From: Epilithonimonas hungarica
GTDB taxonomy: Bacteria > Bacteroidota > Bacteroidia > Flavobacteriales > Weeksellaceae
NCBI RefSeq assembly: GCF_900102265.1
Contig: NZ_FNBH01000001.1
Location: forward strand, 1,488,001 to 1,552,000
Reading direction: 5' to 3'
DNA length: 64,000 nt
This document shows positions 8,188 to 15,965 of the stretch, piece by piece. Position 1 is the first letter of the stretch; the number at the start of each line of letters is the position of its first letter. The notes beneath the pieces were generated by a model, which saw only the letters and a list, made by a program, of their open reading frames with translations, was not told the origin of the DNA and did no database searches. The position numbers and the translations under genes were made by a program.

Positions 8188-8228
8188 ACAGCTCTGTGGC
8201 TTGAACAGAGCTCTTTTTATTTTTTTTA
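8188..8228 (+). terminator. Second intrinsic terminator, no gene directly upstream
   Basis: AGCTCTGT (8190-8197) pairs with ACAGAGCT (8205-8212), loop GGCTTGA, followed by a long T run. It stands 170 nt past the previous gene's own terminator, so it is either a backup or the end of an unannotated short transcript. Confidence 0.75.
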
Positions 8229-8359
8229 AAGAAAAAAGTGGGAGCTCTTCGACTTAGCTCAGGATAAATTACAGACGTATAAAGGCGCCCTGAAAATTAT
8301 TTAAAGTAAAAGATTTAGGTCTGCGTCTTCCTAAATGTAAAACGTAAAACTTTAAAAAA

Positions 8360-8599
8360 ATGAAAAAAGGAATTTTAGCAATCGCAGGTTTAGCCGCTAT
8401 CGCAATCATCGCCAAAAAAGCACAAAAAAGAAAAGCATTCGTAAGAGGTATCTTCGACGAGTATGACGTGAAAGAAAGAACGCCATTCGGATTCGCAGAC
8501 AGGATCAGAACGATGAATGACGAGGAATACAACTCGCTGAAAGAAAAAGTGAGGGCACAATTCGGAAGAGGATGCTGCAAGCCAAGAACTGCAGAATAA
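8360..8599 (+). CDS. Small membrane-anchored protein, unknown function
   Basis: This 79-residue protein has an N-terminal hydrophobic segment (ILAIAGLAAIAIIAK, residues 4-18) and then a basic stretch (KKAQKRKAFVR). A soluble tail follows with DEYDVKERTPFGFADRIRTMNDEEYNSLKEKVR, ending in a Cys pair (GRGCCKPR). The hydrophobic segment is short and may be an uncleaved anchor. No family recognised. It is single-cistron: a terminator precedes the gene by about 130 bp and another follows 33 nt after the stop. Codon use looks like that of neighbours and the reading frame is clean. Confidence 0.75.
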   Translation: MKKGILAIAGLAAIAIIAKKAQKRKAFVRGIFDEYDVKERTPFGFADRIRTMNDEEYNSLKEKVRAQFGRGCCKPRTAE

Positions 8600-8630
8600 T
8601 TTTTTGAAAATTAAATTAAATTGTTAGAAA

Positions 8631-8661
8631 AACGGAAAGTATGAGCTTTCCGTTTTTTTTC
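8631..8661 (+). terminator. Rho-independent terminator
   Basis: ACGGAAAG (8632-8639) pairs with CTTTCCGT (8646-8653) around TATGAG, followed by eight T residues. It ends the small gene at 8360. Confidence 0.88.
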
Positions 8662-8733
8662 TTCTCGCAAATCAGGTAGATTTTGGAGATGATTTTATTA
8701 AAAATCTTCTTAATTTGCTAAATCTGCGGGAAG
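8660..8733. repeat. Imperfect inverted intergenic repeat (CTTCTCGCAAAT...)
   Basis: CTTCTCGCAAATC at the left end and AAATCTGCGGGAAG at the right end are near-inverted copies. AGATTTT and AAAATCTTC lie between them. It is related to the degenerate repeat at 7499-7560. Confidence 0.5.
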
Positions 8734-8779
8734 TAAAATTTAGTTTTTTAAAGATAAATGAAATTGTTAAATTTGCTTT

Positions 8780-9424
8780 GTGAAGGATTACTACTACTTT
8801 CTCGGAATTCCTCAAAATGCTTCTGCGGAAGACATCAAAAAAGCTTACAGAAAATTGTCTCTGAAATATCATCCGGATAAAAATGATAATGACGATTTCT
8901 TCTCAGATAGATTCAAAGAGGTCAAAGAAGCTTATGAAACACTGACTGATACGGACAGGAGACGACTCTACGACCAGAATCTTTCCAGCCAGCAAAGAAA
9001 TGTAAAAAGTATTCTTCCACCGAAAATCAAGAATTTTTCTGCGAGTAAGATCCGGGCACAAAAAGGTGAAGAAATCACTATTTATTGGAATACTTATGAT
9101 GCGGATTTGGTGAAAATTGTGCCTTTCGGATTAGAAAAACCGAATGGTGAGCGAACAATCAGAATTAAGGAATTTGATTCCCAAGGAAAATTCCAGATTT
9201 TGCTTCACGCAACGAACACCGTACTTCACAAAACTATTGTTCAGGGCATTACGATTACAGAACTGGCAGAATCGGAATTGGATTCTGAAGAAAAGGAATC
9301 GTTAAATAATCCATCCGGATCCTTCCAAAAACCGCAAAAAAAAGAAAACCAATCTAAAAGACTGGTTTCTGTTCTTATATTTTTAGCATTGGCTGCTATG
9401 ATTATCTGGCTGATGCTTAACTGA
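8780..9424 (+). CDS. J-domain protein with C-terminal membrane anchor
   Basis: The start is a GTG chosen because the J domain begins immediately ([22 protein letters not shown]). The HPD motif is at residues 31-33, with helix IV completed by [16 protein letters not shown]. After a linker, residues about 75-155 form a beta-rich domain ([15 protein letters not shown]) of unknown type. A charged linker and a single C-terminal TM helix ([19 protein letters not shown], about 195-214) follow. J proteins stimulate Hsp70 (DnaK) ATPase; this one would present the J domain at the cytoplasmic face of the membrane. It is not a classical DnaJ (no Gly/Phe or zinc domain). It overlaps the convergent small gene by 8 bp. 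Confidence 0.88.
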   Translation: MKDYYYFLGIPQNASAEDIKKAYRKLSLKYHPDKNDNDDFFSDRFKEVKEAYETLTDTDRRRLYDQNLSSQQRNVKSILPPKIKNFSASKIRAQKGEEITIYWNTYDADLVKIVPFGLEKPNGERTIRIKEFDSQGKFQILLHATNTVLHKTIVQGITITELAESELDSEEKESLNNPSGSFQKPQKKENQSKRLVSVLIFLALAAMIIWLMLN

Positions 9425-9569
9425 TCTTTGCACGTCCGGGACATTTCTTACAACGCTTTCCCTTCTTGAATTTCTTGCAGCATTTTTTCTTGTCGCAATA
9501 CATCATTTCATCGTTTCTGTAAGCCGGGGCCAAAGGCGCAATTTTGAAAGCTATAACTGTTGGGATCAT
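9417..9569 (-). CDS. 50-residue Lys/Cys-rich small protein
   Basis: Reading the minus strand gives an uninterrupted 50-codon frame. Residues 1-20 are neutral to hydrophobic ([20 protein letters not shown]). Residues 24-44 are strongly basic with five cysteines, containing [17 protein letters not shown] and then KKCPGR. The Cys pattern (C-x4-CC-x8-C-x2-C) could bind a metal. Support for reality is a perfect Bacteroidota promoter (TTG-N19-TATATTTG) ending 5 nt before the ATG. Its stop overlaps the end of the J-domain gene on the opposite strand. With the promoter so close, the transcript may be leaderless or translation may start at Met22/Met23. Family not recognised. Confidence 0.65.
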   Translation of the reverse strand: MIPTVIAFKIAPLAPAYRNDEMMYCDKKKCCKKFKKGKRCKKCPGRAKIS

Positions 9570-9574
9570 AGCTG

Positions 9575-9604
9575 CAAATATAAATTAATTTAGAATAAAT
9601 ACAA
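9575..9604 (-). promoter_or_regulatory. Bacteroidota consensus promoter for the 50-codon gene
   Basis: On the minus strand TTG (9604-9602) and TATATTTG (9582-9575) are separated by exactly 19 nt, a full match to the phylum's TTG-N19-TAnnTTTG consensus. The ATG at 9569 lies only 5 nt after the -7 box. Confidence 0.7.
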
Positions 9605-9654
9605 ATTGAAATTTTAAATTATTTAATAATGTTAAGAATCAATAATTTATAAAC

Positions 9655-9733
9655 ATTTCGACTCCGCTCAGGGTGACAATTGTAATACCAAAATGTACTC
9701 TTTAAATGATGCCAATCTGAGCGGAGTCGAAGA
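9655..9733. repeat. Inverted repeat CGACTCCGCTCAG...CTGAGCGGAGTCG
   Basis: Two exact 13-bp inverted arms (9659-9671 and 9717-9729) flank a 45-bp core in the gap between two convergent-side genes. A partial related word lies near 8238. It looks like a dispersed intergenic repeat element. Confidence 0.65.
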
Positions 9734-9764
9734 TTTATAAGTGCCAGCCTAAGATTATCGAAGA

Positions 9765-10433
9765 CTATTTCAAGTAAGGCTTCATCACGTTTGCCCATAG
9801 TCGGTAACCTTCTGGTTTCATATGCAGCATATCTTCTTTGAAGATGTCTGTTCTTACTTTTCCGTTTTCATCATTCATCACTTTTGTAATATCAATGTAT
9901 TTTGCTCTTTTTTGAGTTTTAAGATAAGCTTCAATACCTTCATTCAGTTCTTTCATTTGTGGCCATAACTTTTCACGACTTGGCGAATATTTGATAGAAA
10001 CATAGGCAACCGGAACTTTTGGATATTTTTGACGAATCTTTCCAAAGAATGTTTTGAATCTTTCGAGAACTTCGTCTGGGGTTGGATTGTCTGTCGCAAT
10101 GTCATTTTCTCCGCAATAGATAACAATTTGTCTTGGCTTGTAAGGCATTAAAAGTTCTTCGGAATAATTGTTAAGGTCCAATAACCTGGATCCTCCGAAT
10201 GCACGATTTACGATATTTTTATTCGGAAAATAATCATTCACATCTTTCCAATAAGTAAAAGAAGAACTTCCGAGAAACAGAATTGGTTTCTTCGGTATCT
10301 CATTCGTCTGATCCAGTTTTTTGAACTCCTGGATCTCTTTCCAATATGGTTTATCCTGAGCAAAAAATTGGAGATAGCTGAGCATCAATGCAAAGAAGAA
10401 AAGTCTTTTGAAAAGAATTTTATTGAATTTCAT
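9765..10433 (-). CDS. Secreted SGNH/GDSL hydrolase
   Basis: I place the start at the ATG at 10433 because a signal peptide follows directly (MKFNKILFKRLFFFALMLSY, cleavage after FFAQ). The frame also allows an ATG 24 nt upstream. Family blocks are present in order: block I FLGSSSFTYW with the nucleophile Ser, block II NRAFGGSRLLD, block III YCGENDIATD, and block V DMLHMKPEGYRLW with catalytic Asp/His. These match the GDSL-like lipase/acylhydrolase group, acting on esters or acetylated sugars outside the cytoplasm. Substrate unknown. A stable hairpin separates it from the nuclease gene transcribed towards it. Confidence 0.9.
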   Translation of the reverse strand: MKFNKILFKRLFFFALMLSYLQFFAQDKPYWKEIQEFKKLDQTNEIPKKPILFLGSSSFTYWKDVNDYFPNKNIVNRAFGGSRLLDLNNYSEELLMPYKPRQIVIYCGENDIATDNPTPDEVLERFKTFFGKIRQKYPKVPVAYVSIKYSPSREKLWPQMKELNEGIEAYLKTQKRAKYIDITKVMNDENGKVRTDIFKEDMLHMKPEGYRLWANVMKPYLK

Positions 10434-10460
10434 TTTTAAAATTTTTATAAGCTTCAAGAT

Positions 10461-10491
10461 AAAAAAAATCAGTTGCTATTGCAACTGATTT
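10461..10491 (-). terminator. Rho-independent terminator (minus strand)
   Basis: AAATCAGTTGC and GCAACTGATTT (plus positions 10466-10476 and 10481-10491) form an 11-bp perfect stem. On the minus strand a run of eight T follows. It terminates the endonuclease gene at 10519. Confidence 0.88.
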
Positions 10492-10518
10492 CAGGTTTTT
10501 AATATTTGTTTAGGATAA

Positions 10519-11661
10519 TTAATCAACAATAAATTTCGTGTTCAATTCTCCTGTTTTCAAGATGTAGACACCTTTTGGAAGATTCTTCAAAGTAATTGTA
10601 TTTCCGTTTTGGAAAGGATTTTCTATCGTTTGAACATTTTGACCTACCATATTGTAGATAAATGCTTTTTTGAATTGTTTCAGATCTTTGTCTCCGGTTA
10701 CGTTGATTACGTTTCCTTTTACAGGATTTGGAGCAATATTCAGATTTTTTGAAAAAGAAGCATCATCTACTGCCATTACGGGACCCCAGATAGTGGTGAC
10801 CCATTCCGGATGGTCGATGAATGGATTTCTGTTACCTTGATAAGCATAGACAGCATTGTTCCTGTCAATTTCCTTTTGAGAAACGGGGTCTTGAGCTGCC
10901 CATTGTAAGAGCATTGTTATGTACCAGTTTTGGAATCCAGGAAACTTATTTCCGTCAAATGGACTTCCGGAAACATTCAGATTATAAAAGCTGGATAAAG
11001 AGTTTTCATATCTTGTGATAAAATATAAATGCATCCGTGCCATATCTCCTTTAAACTCGTTGATTGGTTCAAAAACAGATCCAGAAAATCCTGATATTTT
11101 GCTGGTTCCTATCTTTGTTCCGTTCAAAAATGTTTGAGATGTGGTTCCTACTTCACCATAATTCAGATTTCCGCGTTTAGAATTGACGTAATAATCTGTA
11201 GGAATTACAAAGTTAGCATCATTTGCCATAGGAACAGCAGTTTGTCCTCCAAAAAAAGATTTTGGTAGGGAGTGTTCTCTGTTATAGCAAAAGCCTTCAT
11301 TATTTTGGTTAGTGCTTCCACACTGGTTTCCCCCAGCACTGGATTGCCCGATTATGAATTCATAAGGGTCATTACTAACACCCGGTGTAGTATTGGCCGC
11401 TGGATTTTCAGAATACATATCCAAAATGGTATTATCTTTTTCATAATACTTATCGCGGTCGGTTGTTTGGTATGCTTTCCAAAGACCAGTATTGCCAGTG
11501 CCATAACCCATATCTCGGTGTCCATTCGTAATAATCTGGCTAAGCTTGGATTTTAGTGTAGCACCTGTGAGTCCATTGGTTCCATCATAATAGCCTGTAG
11601 GGATTTGTGCATTTAGAACACCAAATATGCCTATAATTAATAAAAAAAAATATTTTTTCAT
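10519..11661 (-). CDS. Secreted endonuclease I with T9SS sorting domain
   Basis: This 380-residue protein has a signal peptide (hydrophobic residues 4-16, cleavage near LNAQ). Residues about 20-280 form an endonuclease I (EndA/NucM) domain, a metal-dependent non-specific nuclease with a beta-beta-alpha-metal core: NREHSLPKSFF supplies the general-base His, and NSKRGNLNYGE plus a later ENSLSSFYNL helix fit the fold. The C-terminal about 75 residues (NLNIAPNPVKGNVINV through LPKGVYILKTGELNTKFIVD) are a type A Por sorting domain for type IX secretion. It degrades extracellular DNA or RNA, probably for nutrients. Next to a close paralogue at 11795. Confidence 0.93.
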   Translation of the reverse strand: MKKYFFLLIIGIFGVLNAQIPTGYYDGTNGLTGATLKSKLSQIITNGHRDMGYGTGNTGLWKAYQTTDRDKYYEKDNTILDMYSENPAANTTPGVSNDPYEFIIGQSSAGGNQCGSTNQNNEGFCYNREHSLPKSFFGGQTAVPMANDANFVIPTDYYVNSKRGNLNYGEVGTTSQTFLNGTKIGTSKISGFSGSVFEPINEFKGDMARMHLYFITRYENSLSSFYNLNVSGSPFDGNKFPGFQNWYITMLLQWAAQDPVSQKEIDRNNAVYAYQGNRNPFIDHPEWVTTIWGPVMAVDDASFSKNLNIAPNPVKGNVINVTGDKDLKQFKKAFIYNMVGQNVQTIENPFQNGNTITLKNLPKGVYILKTGELNTKFIVD

Positions 11662-11794
11662 TTCAAGAAAGGGAATGTTAAAATTGTAAAAATATAATAC
11701 GATATAAATATACTGTAATTGTGGATTTTAATTGATGTTTTAATAAAGAAAGGACAAAGGTAATTTTTTGTTCTTAAAATAAATTAATGTAATT

Positions 11795-12883
11795 TTAATC
11801 TATAATGAATTTTGTATTAAGCTCACCAGTCTTCAGTATATACATTCCTTTTGGAAGATTGTTTAGCTTGATTGTATTTCCATCTTGGAAAGGGTTGTCG
11901 ACTGTCTGAACGTTCTGACCAATCATATTGTAAATAAGAGCTTTTTTAAATTGCTTTAAATCCTTATTCCCAGTTATGTTTATGACATTGTCTTTTATGG
12001 GGTTTGGGGCAATGATAAGGTTTTTGGAGAAAGAAGCGTCATCAACAGCCAACGGAGAAGATCCCCAAATGGATGTAACCCATTCCGGATGATCTATGAA
12101 GGGATTTCTGTTTTTCTGATAGTCATAAGCTGCATTGTTTCTATCAATTTCTTTTTGAGAAACAGGATCTTGCTGATGCCATGATAATAGTAAATTAAGT
12201 TCCCAGGTTACTAGTCCCTGATTAATGTTGCCTGTATTTAAAATATTTCCGCTAGAGAACCCTGATAATTGATTCTCATACCTTGTCACAAAATACAGAA
12301 GACATCTGGCAACATCCCCTTTGAATTCATTAATGGGTTCAAAAACAGATCCATTATATGTGGAGCCTGGTGTAGCATTCGGTCCTAATTTTGATCCGTT
12401 TTTAGAGGTGATAGAGGGATTGTTAACTTTGCCATAAGGATAATTACTTCTCATTCCGTTTACTTTACCGTCAGTTGGTAGAATGTGGTGGATATCACTC
12501 TTCATCGGGAGTTTTTCATTGAATAAACTCTGTGGGACTGTATGCTCTTTGTTATAACAATCGCCCTCTACAGAATAGTTACCGCATTTTTTCACTCCGA
12601 AGGTATAATTGTAAGGATCGGTCCCGGTTGGATTTTCAGAATAAATATCAAGTATTGTATTGTCTTTTTCATAGTATTTATCTGCATCGCTTTTTGGATA
12701 TTCATCATCCAGAGCATCATAAGTATGCTGACTATATCCAGAAGTAATAATCTGGGCGAGCTTTGTTTTTAAAGCATAGCCAGTTAATCCAGCGGTTCCG
12801 TCATAATAACCTGTGGGGATTTGTGCGTTGGAAAAACTAAATATTCCAAGACCAAAAATTAAAATACATTTTTTCATTTTCAA
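11795..12883 (-). CDS. Secreted endonuclease I paralogue with T9SS sorting domain
   Basis: This 362-residue tandem paralogue of the previous gene has the same architecture. A signal peptide ends near SNAQ. The endonuclease I domain has CYNKEHTVPQSLF for the catalytic His and a Cys pair (CGNYSVEGDC) before it. A T9SS type A sorting domain starts at NLIIAPNPIKDNV. The segment from QDPVSQKEIDRNNA to the end is nearly identical to the paralogue, while the substrate-binding middle differs. The 133-bp gap between the two has no hairpin, so co-transcription is possible. Secreted nuclease call is firm. Confidence 0.93.
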   Translation of the reverse strand: MKMKKCILIFGLGIFSFSNAQIPTGYYDGTAGLTGYALKTKLAQIITSGYSQHTYDALDDEYPKSDADKYYEKDNTILDIYSENPTGTDPYNYTFGVKKCGNYSVEGDCYNKEHTVPQSLFNEKLPMKSDIHHILPTDGKVNGMRSNYPYGKVNNPSITSKNGSKLGPNATPGSTYNGSVFEPINEFKGDVARCLLYFVTRYENQLSGFSSGNILNTGNINQGLVTWELNLLLSWHQQDPVSQKEIDRNNAAYDYQKNRNPFIDHPEWVTSIWGSSPLAVDDASFSKNLIIAPNPIKDNVINITGNKDLKQFKKALIYNMIGQNVQTVDNPFQDGNTIKLNNLPKGMYILKTGELNTKFIID

Positions 12884-13094
12884 AAAATTATGGGGCGGTA
12901 AATGTATAAATTATATTTATAAAGAAAATGAAATAATTATTAACAATACAGATTGTTTTTTAATAATGAAATAAAATTATCGAATAATCTATAAAAAAGA
13001 TATCATAATATATGATTAATAAAAAAAATCAGATAAATTATCTGAAAACTTAGAATAAATATTTTTATGATATTTTATTAACAATAAATAATGT

Positions 13095-14297
13095 TTAATT
13101 CTCTGTAAGATACTTTTTATTGACCTTTGAAAATATCCAAGATATAGATAAACCGAAAAATAAGGCAACTCCGGAAACGATGATGTAATTGATCAGCTCT
13201 ATCTTAATAGGGAAAGGCAAAGTTTCACTTGCACGGAAAAAACCTGTGTAGATTTGCATTATAGAAAGGGTAGATCCTATAACAAGTCCGGCAATGATAC
13301 CGAAAAAAACGATCAAAAGTCCCGTGAAGAAATAGATCATACGAAGGTTTTGTTTATTAAAACCTAATGCGACCAATGATTTGGCCTGTTCTTTTTTGTC
13401 CAATTGCAAAATGGTGATTGCTCCGGCCAAGTTAAAGGTCGTAATGAAAATGACCAAACCAAAGATCAGGTAGATCATCAGTTTTTCTGTATTGATCATT
13501 TTCCAAAATGCCGCATTTTCCTCAGATTTTGTATTGATGCTTATTTTATCACCTAATTCCTTAGATAAATTAGATTTGACAATTTCTGCATTATTGGGAT
13601 TTTTCAATTTGATCACGATCTGGTAGCAAGCTGATCTAGGGAGTCCCAGAAGTTGCTGTGCCAGTTCTATTGGAGCGATTATATAATTGTCTAATTGGTC
13701 ATTTCCCGGAAAAATTCCGCTTACGAAGATATCTTTTTTATTGAAGATGTCGTTTTCCTGCTGGATGATTCCTTTTCCTGGTTTTGGCATTAGTATCGTC
13801 GCAAAATCCTGACTAGAGTTCACGGGAAGAGAAAGTCTGTTGTCCAGACTATTTTCCATGATCACCTCATTGCTATATTTGAAGTCCGGATATTTTCCGT
13901 AATAGATATTCTCATTGATGGGATTCACGTTCGTGTAAGCAGAGTCCACGCCTCTTAGATAAGCAATTTCTCCATTGTTTTTGTAACTCAGATATGCCTT
14001 TTCCTCAATAAGTTTGGAAAAATAAGCGATCTCTGAATTTTTCTTTAAGGAGTTTTGAATTGTATTTATGTTTGGTAAGACCTTTCCTGTTCTGCTTTTT
14101 ATTGTAAGGTCAGCATGCAAGTTGGCGATCATATCTTTATTCAGCTCTTCCAGACCGGAGAAAACTGAAACTATGATAAACATCGCTGCCACAGCAGCTA
14201 CCATTGCAAAAGCCGCTAGCCAAGTAATGAAGGTTACCGCTGTACTTCCTTTTTTAGAGATCAGATATCGGGATGCTATGTAAAAAGCATTTTTCAA
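13095..14297 (-). CDS. FtsX-like ABC permease (LolC/E type)
   Basis: This 400-residue membrane protein has an N-terminal TM helix after a short cytoplasmic lead (STAVTFITWLAAFAMVAAVAAMFIIVSVFSG, about residues 18-48). A large periplasmic MacB-like domain (about 50-270) follows, then three C-terminal TM helices (about 275-300, 325-350, 365-390) ending in an FtsX domain. This is the subunit layout of LolC/E-type lipoprotein-releasing permeases. The ATPase partner is not in the window, as is common in Bacteroidota. It lies 12 nt downstream of rbfA and is probably co-transcribed with it. Confidence 0.9.
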   Translation of the reverse strand: MKNAFYIASRYLISKKGSTAVTFITWLAAFAMVAAVAAMFIIVSVFSGLEELNKDMIANLHADLTIKSRTGKVLPNINTIQNSLKKNSEIAYFSKLIEEKAYLSYKNNGEIAYLRGVDSAYTNVNPINENIYYGKYPDFKYSNEVIMENSLDNRLSLPVNSSQDFATILMPKPGKGIIQQENDIFNKKDIFVSGIFPGNDQLDNYIIAPIELAQQLLGLPRSACYQIVIKLKNPNNAEIVKSNLSKELGDKISINTKSEENAAFWKMINTEKLMIYLIFGLVIFITTFNLAGAITILQLDKKEQAKSLVALGFNKQNLRMIYFFTGLLIVFFGIIAGLVIGSTLSIMQIYTGFFRASETLPFPIKIELINYIIVSGVALFFGLSISWIFSKVNKKYLTEN

Positions 14298-14309
14298 TAG
14301 TGTTGAGAA

Positions 14310-14669
14310 TTATAGAATTGGATTATCGCCTTCACCTTTTAGTTCTCTTTCTATGCGTTCTACATCGTCCAGACTTGTGTCTATGTAAAATGCCAATTGC
14401 GGAATGATACGCACCTGTTTTGCCATTTTTTGTCCGATATAATTGCGGTAAAAAGCATTATTGGTATTGATCTCTTTCATGATCGGCTTTCTAAGTTCTG
14501 CCGGAAAAATACTCAGATATATTTTTGCGATACTTAGATCGGCTGTTACTTTTACGTCAGAAACCGATACCAAAAAGCTCTGTTTGCTTTCTGATGCCTG
14601 TTTGCGAAAGATCTCTGCCATGTCCTCCTGAATGATCTGCGCTACTTTTCTTTGTCTGTTGCTTTCCAT
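14310..14669 (-). CDS. rbfA: Ribosome-binding factor A
   Basis: This 119-residue single KH-fold protein begins ESNRQRKVAQIIQEDMAEIFRK, the family N-terminal helix. It contains SVSDVKVTADLSIAKIYLSIFP and ends with RIIPQLAFYIDTSLDDVERIERELKG. RbfA binds the 16S rRNA 5' helix region during 30S maturation and is needed for cold growth. Length and pattern are standard. The downstream FtsX-like permease gene follows after 12 nt, a gene order seen in related genomes. Confidence 0.95.
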   Translation of the reverse strand: MESNRQRKVAQIIQEDMAEIFRKQASESKQSFLVSVSDVKVTADLSIAKIYLSIFPAELRKPIMKEINTNNAFYRNYIGQKMAKQVRIIPQLAFYIDTSLDDVERIERELKGEGDNPIL

Positions 14670-14825
14670 AAGTCTGCAAATTTAGTGTTTTTGTTTGAAT
14701 TTTTTGACAGCTATCTCTTCCTACTATTCCGGATCTGTTCCAATATCGATCTTGTTCTGGATGTGCCTATTCTCATTTTGATATGGCTTTCAGATTCAGG
14801 ATTTTTTACTGGGTCGAAAATAATT

Positions 14826-15965
14826 CTATTTTGTCAACCAAAGTAGAGCCTGCTTCAGTTCTCTTTTCCAATAGTTTTCAGAATGTGTTCCGTCCTCATC
14901 TATTTTAATAACGATATTGTCTTTCGAAACAGATTTTTTTAAAAGTTCGGATTGGACAGATTTTATTTCCGGAACCATTGTTTCGTCTTCATTTTTTCCG
15001 GCAACAAAATAGAATTTAGAATGTTTCAGGTTATTTTTATTAAGATTCAAATATTTATTCAGATCTCTGGAAACAAACCAAAAGGCCGGACTGAAAATTC
15101 CAACCTTACCAAAAGTACCAGGGTATTTTACGGAAGCATACAGTGAAATCAGACCGCCCATAGAGCTTCCTATAATTAGTGTTTTTGATGGTTGCTTCTG
15201 TGTCCGGTAATTTCTATCAATGTAAGGTTTGAGCGTTTTTGTAAGAAATTCTATATAAAGGTCACCCTTACCTTGGGTCTTGTATTTTTTATTATTCCAA
15301 GGTGAGTATTCTGCCAATCGTTTGTCACCACCGTTATCGATCCCGATTATAATGGCGGATTGTTTGGCCTCCGCGAAAATTTCATTCATGGTTTCGTCAA
15401 CACTCCATTCTCCGGAAAAACTGGTAAAATCATCAAAGAGATTTTGTCCGTCTTGCATGTAGGCAACGGGATATCTTTTGCCAGATGTTTCATAGTCAGG
15501 AGGAAGATATATCCAGATTTTCCGGGTTGTATTAAGTTGTGGAATATTGAAATTTTCACTTAGTATTTTGACATTGGAAGTAGCTGTATGTTCCTTTTTG
15601 GTTTGTGTTGACCAATTTTGGATTTCTAATTCAATGATTGTTGAAGAATCAGGGATCTCTAGAATTCTATTCGGATGATCTTCTGCCGTTTCCCAGTTTC
15701 CCTGCGTTATTTTATATTCTATTTTCTGGGATGGAGCAGGGATTGTTAATTTGAAATAGCCTTCTGTATCTTTTTTGAATTCGAACAGATTGTCATTCGG
15801 ATTCCAGTTATTGAGATTTGACGCTAAAAATATTTTTGAATTTTGATTTGTATTCTCGGGCAATATTATGATCTTGAAAGTGATCTGGGCGTTCACCATG
15901 GTCAAAATCAGAACTGTGAATATTGAATATATTCTTTTAAAAAAATTAAAATTAATCAACACCAT
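14826..15965 (-). CDS. Secreted esterase with N-terminal carbohydrate-binding-like domain
   Basis: This 379-residue protein has a hydrophobic signal segment (residues about 10-26, cleavage near VNAQ). A CBM20/CBM48-like beta-sandwich follows at about 27-110 (NLNNWNPNDNLFEFKKDTEGYFKLTIPAP). A putative esterase domain of the enterochelin esterase/Fes group (about 125-375) has YMQDGQNLFDDFTSF, the nucleophile elbow IGSSMGGLISLY, and a late GTHSENYWKREL with the catalytic His. Substrates of such secreted esterases include siderophores, feruloyl or acetyl esters. It overlaps the next upstream gene by 14 bp, so the two are translationally coupled. Confidence 0.88.
   Translation of the reverse strand: MVLINFNFFKRIYSIFTVLILTMVNAQITFKIIILPENTNQNSKIFLASNLNNWNPNDNLFEFKKDTEGYFKLTIPAPSQKIEYKITQGNWETAEDHPNRILEIPDSSTIIELEIQNWSTQTKKEHTATSNVKILSENFNIPQLNTTRKIWIYLPPDYETSGKRYPVAYMQDGQNLFDDFTSFSGEWSVDETMNEIFAEAKQSAIIIGIDNGGDKRLAEYSPWNNKKYKTQGKGDLYIEFLTKTLKPYIDRNYRTQKQPSKTLIIGSSMGGLISLYASVKYPGTFGKVGIFSPAFWFVSRDLNKYLNLNKNNLKHSKFYFVAGKNEDETMVPEIKSVQSELLKKSVSKDNIVIKIDEDGTHSENYWKRELKQALLWLTK

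Larger units (their letters stand above)
8022..8359. other. 338-bp gap with two terminators and repeat fragments
   Basis: No gene is supported here. The gap holds two plus-strand intrinsic terminators (8026-8052 and 8188-8228), a CATTCCGTA palindromic repeat between them, and a fragment CTTCGACTTAGCTCAGG (around 8238) related to the inverted repeat at 9655-9733. Confidence 0.7.
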
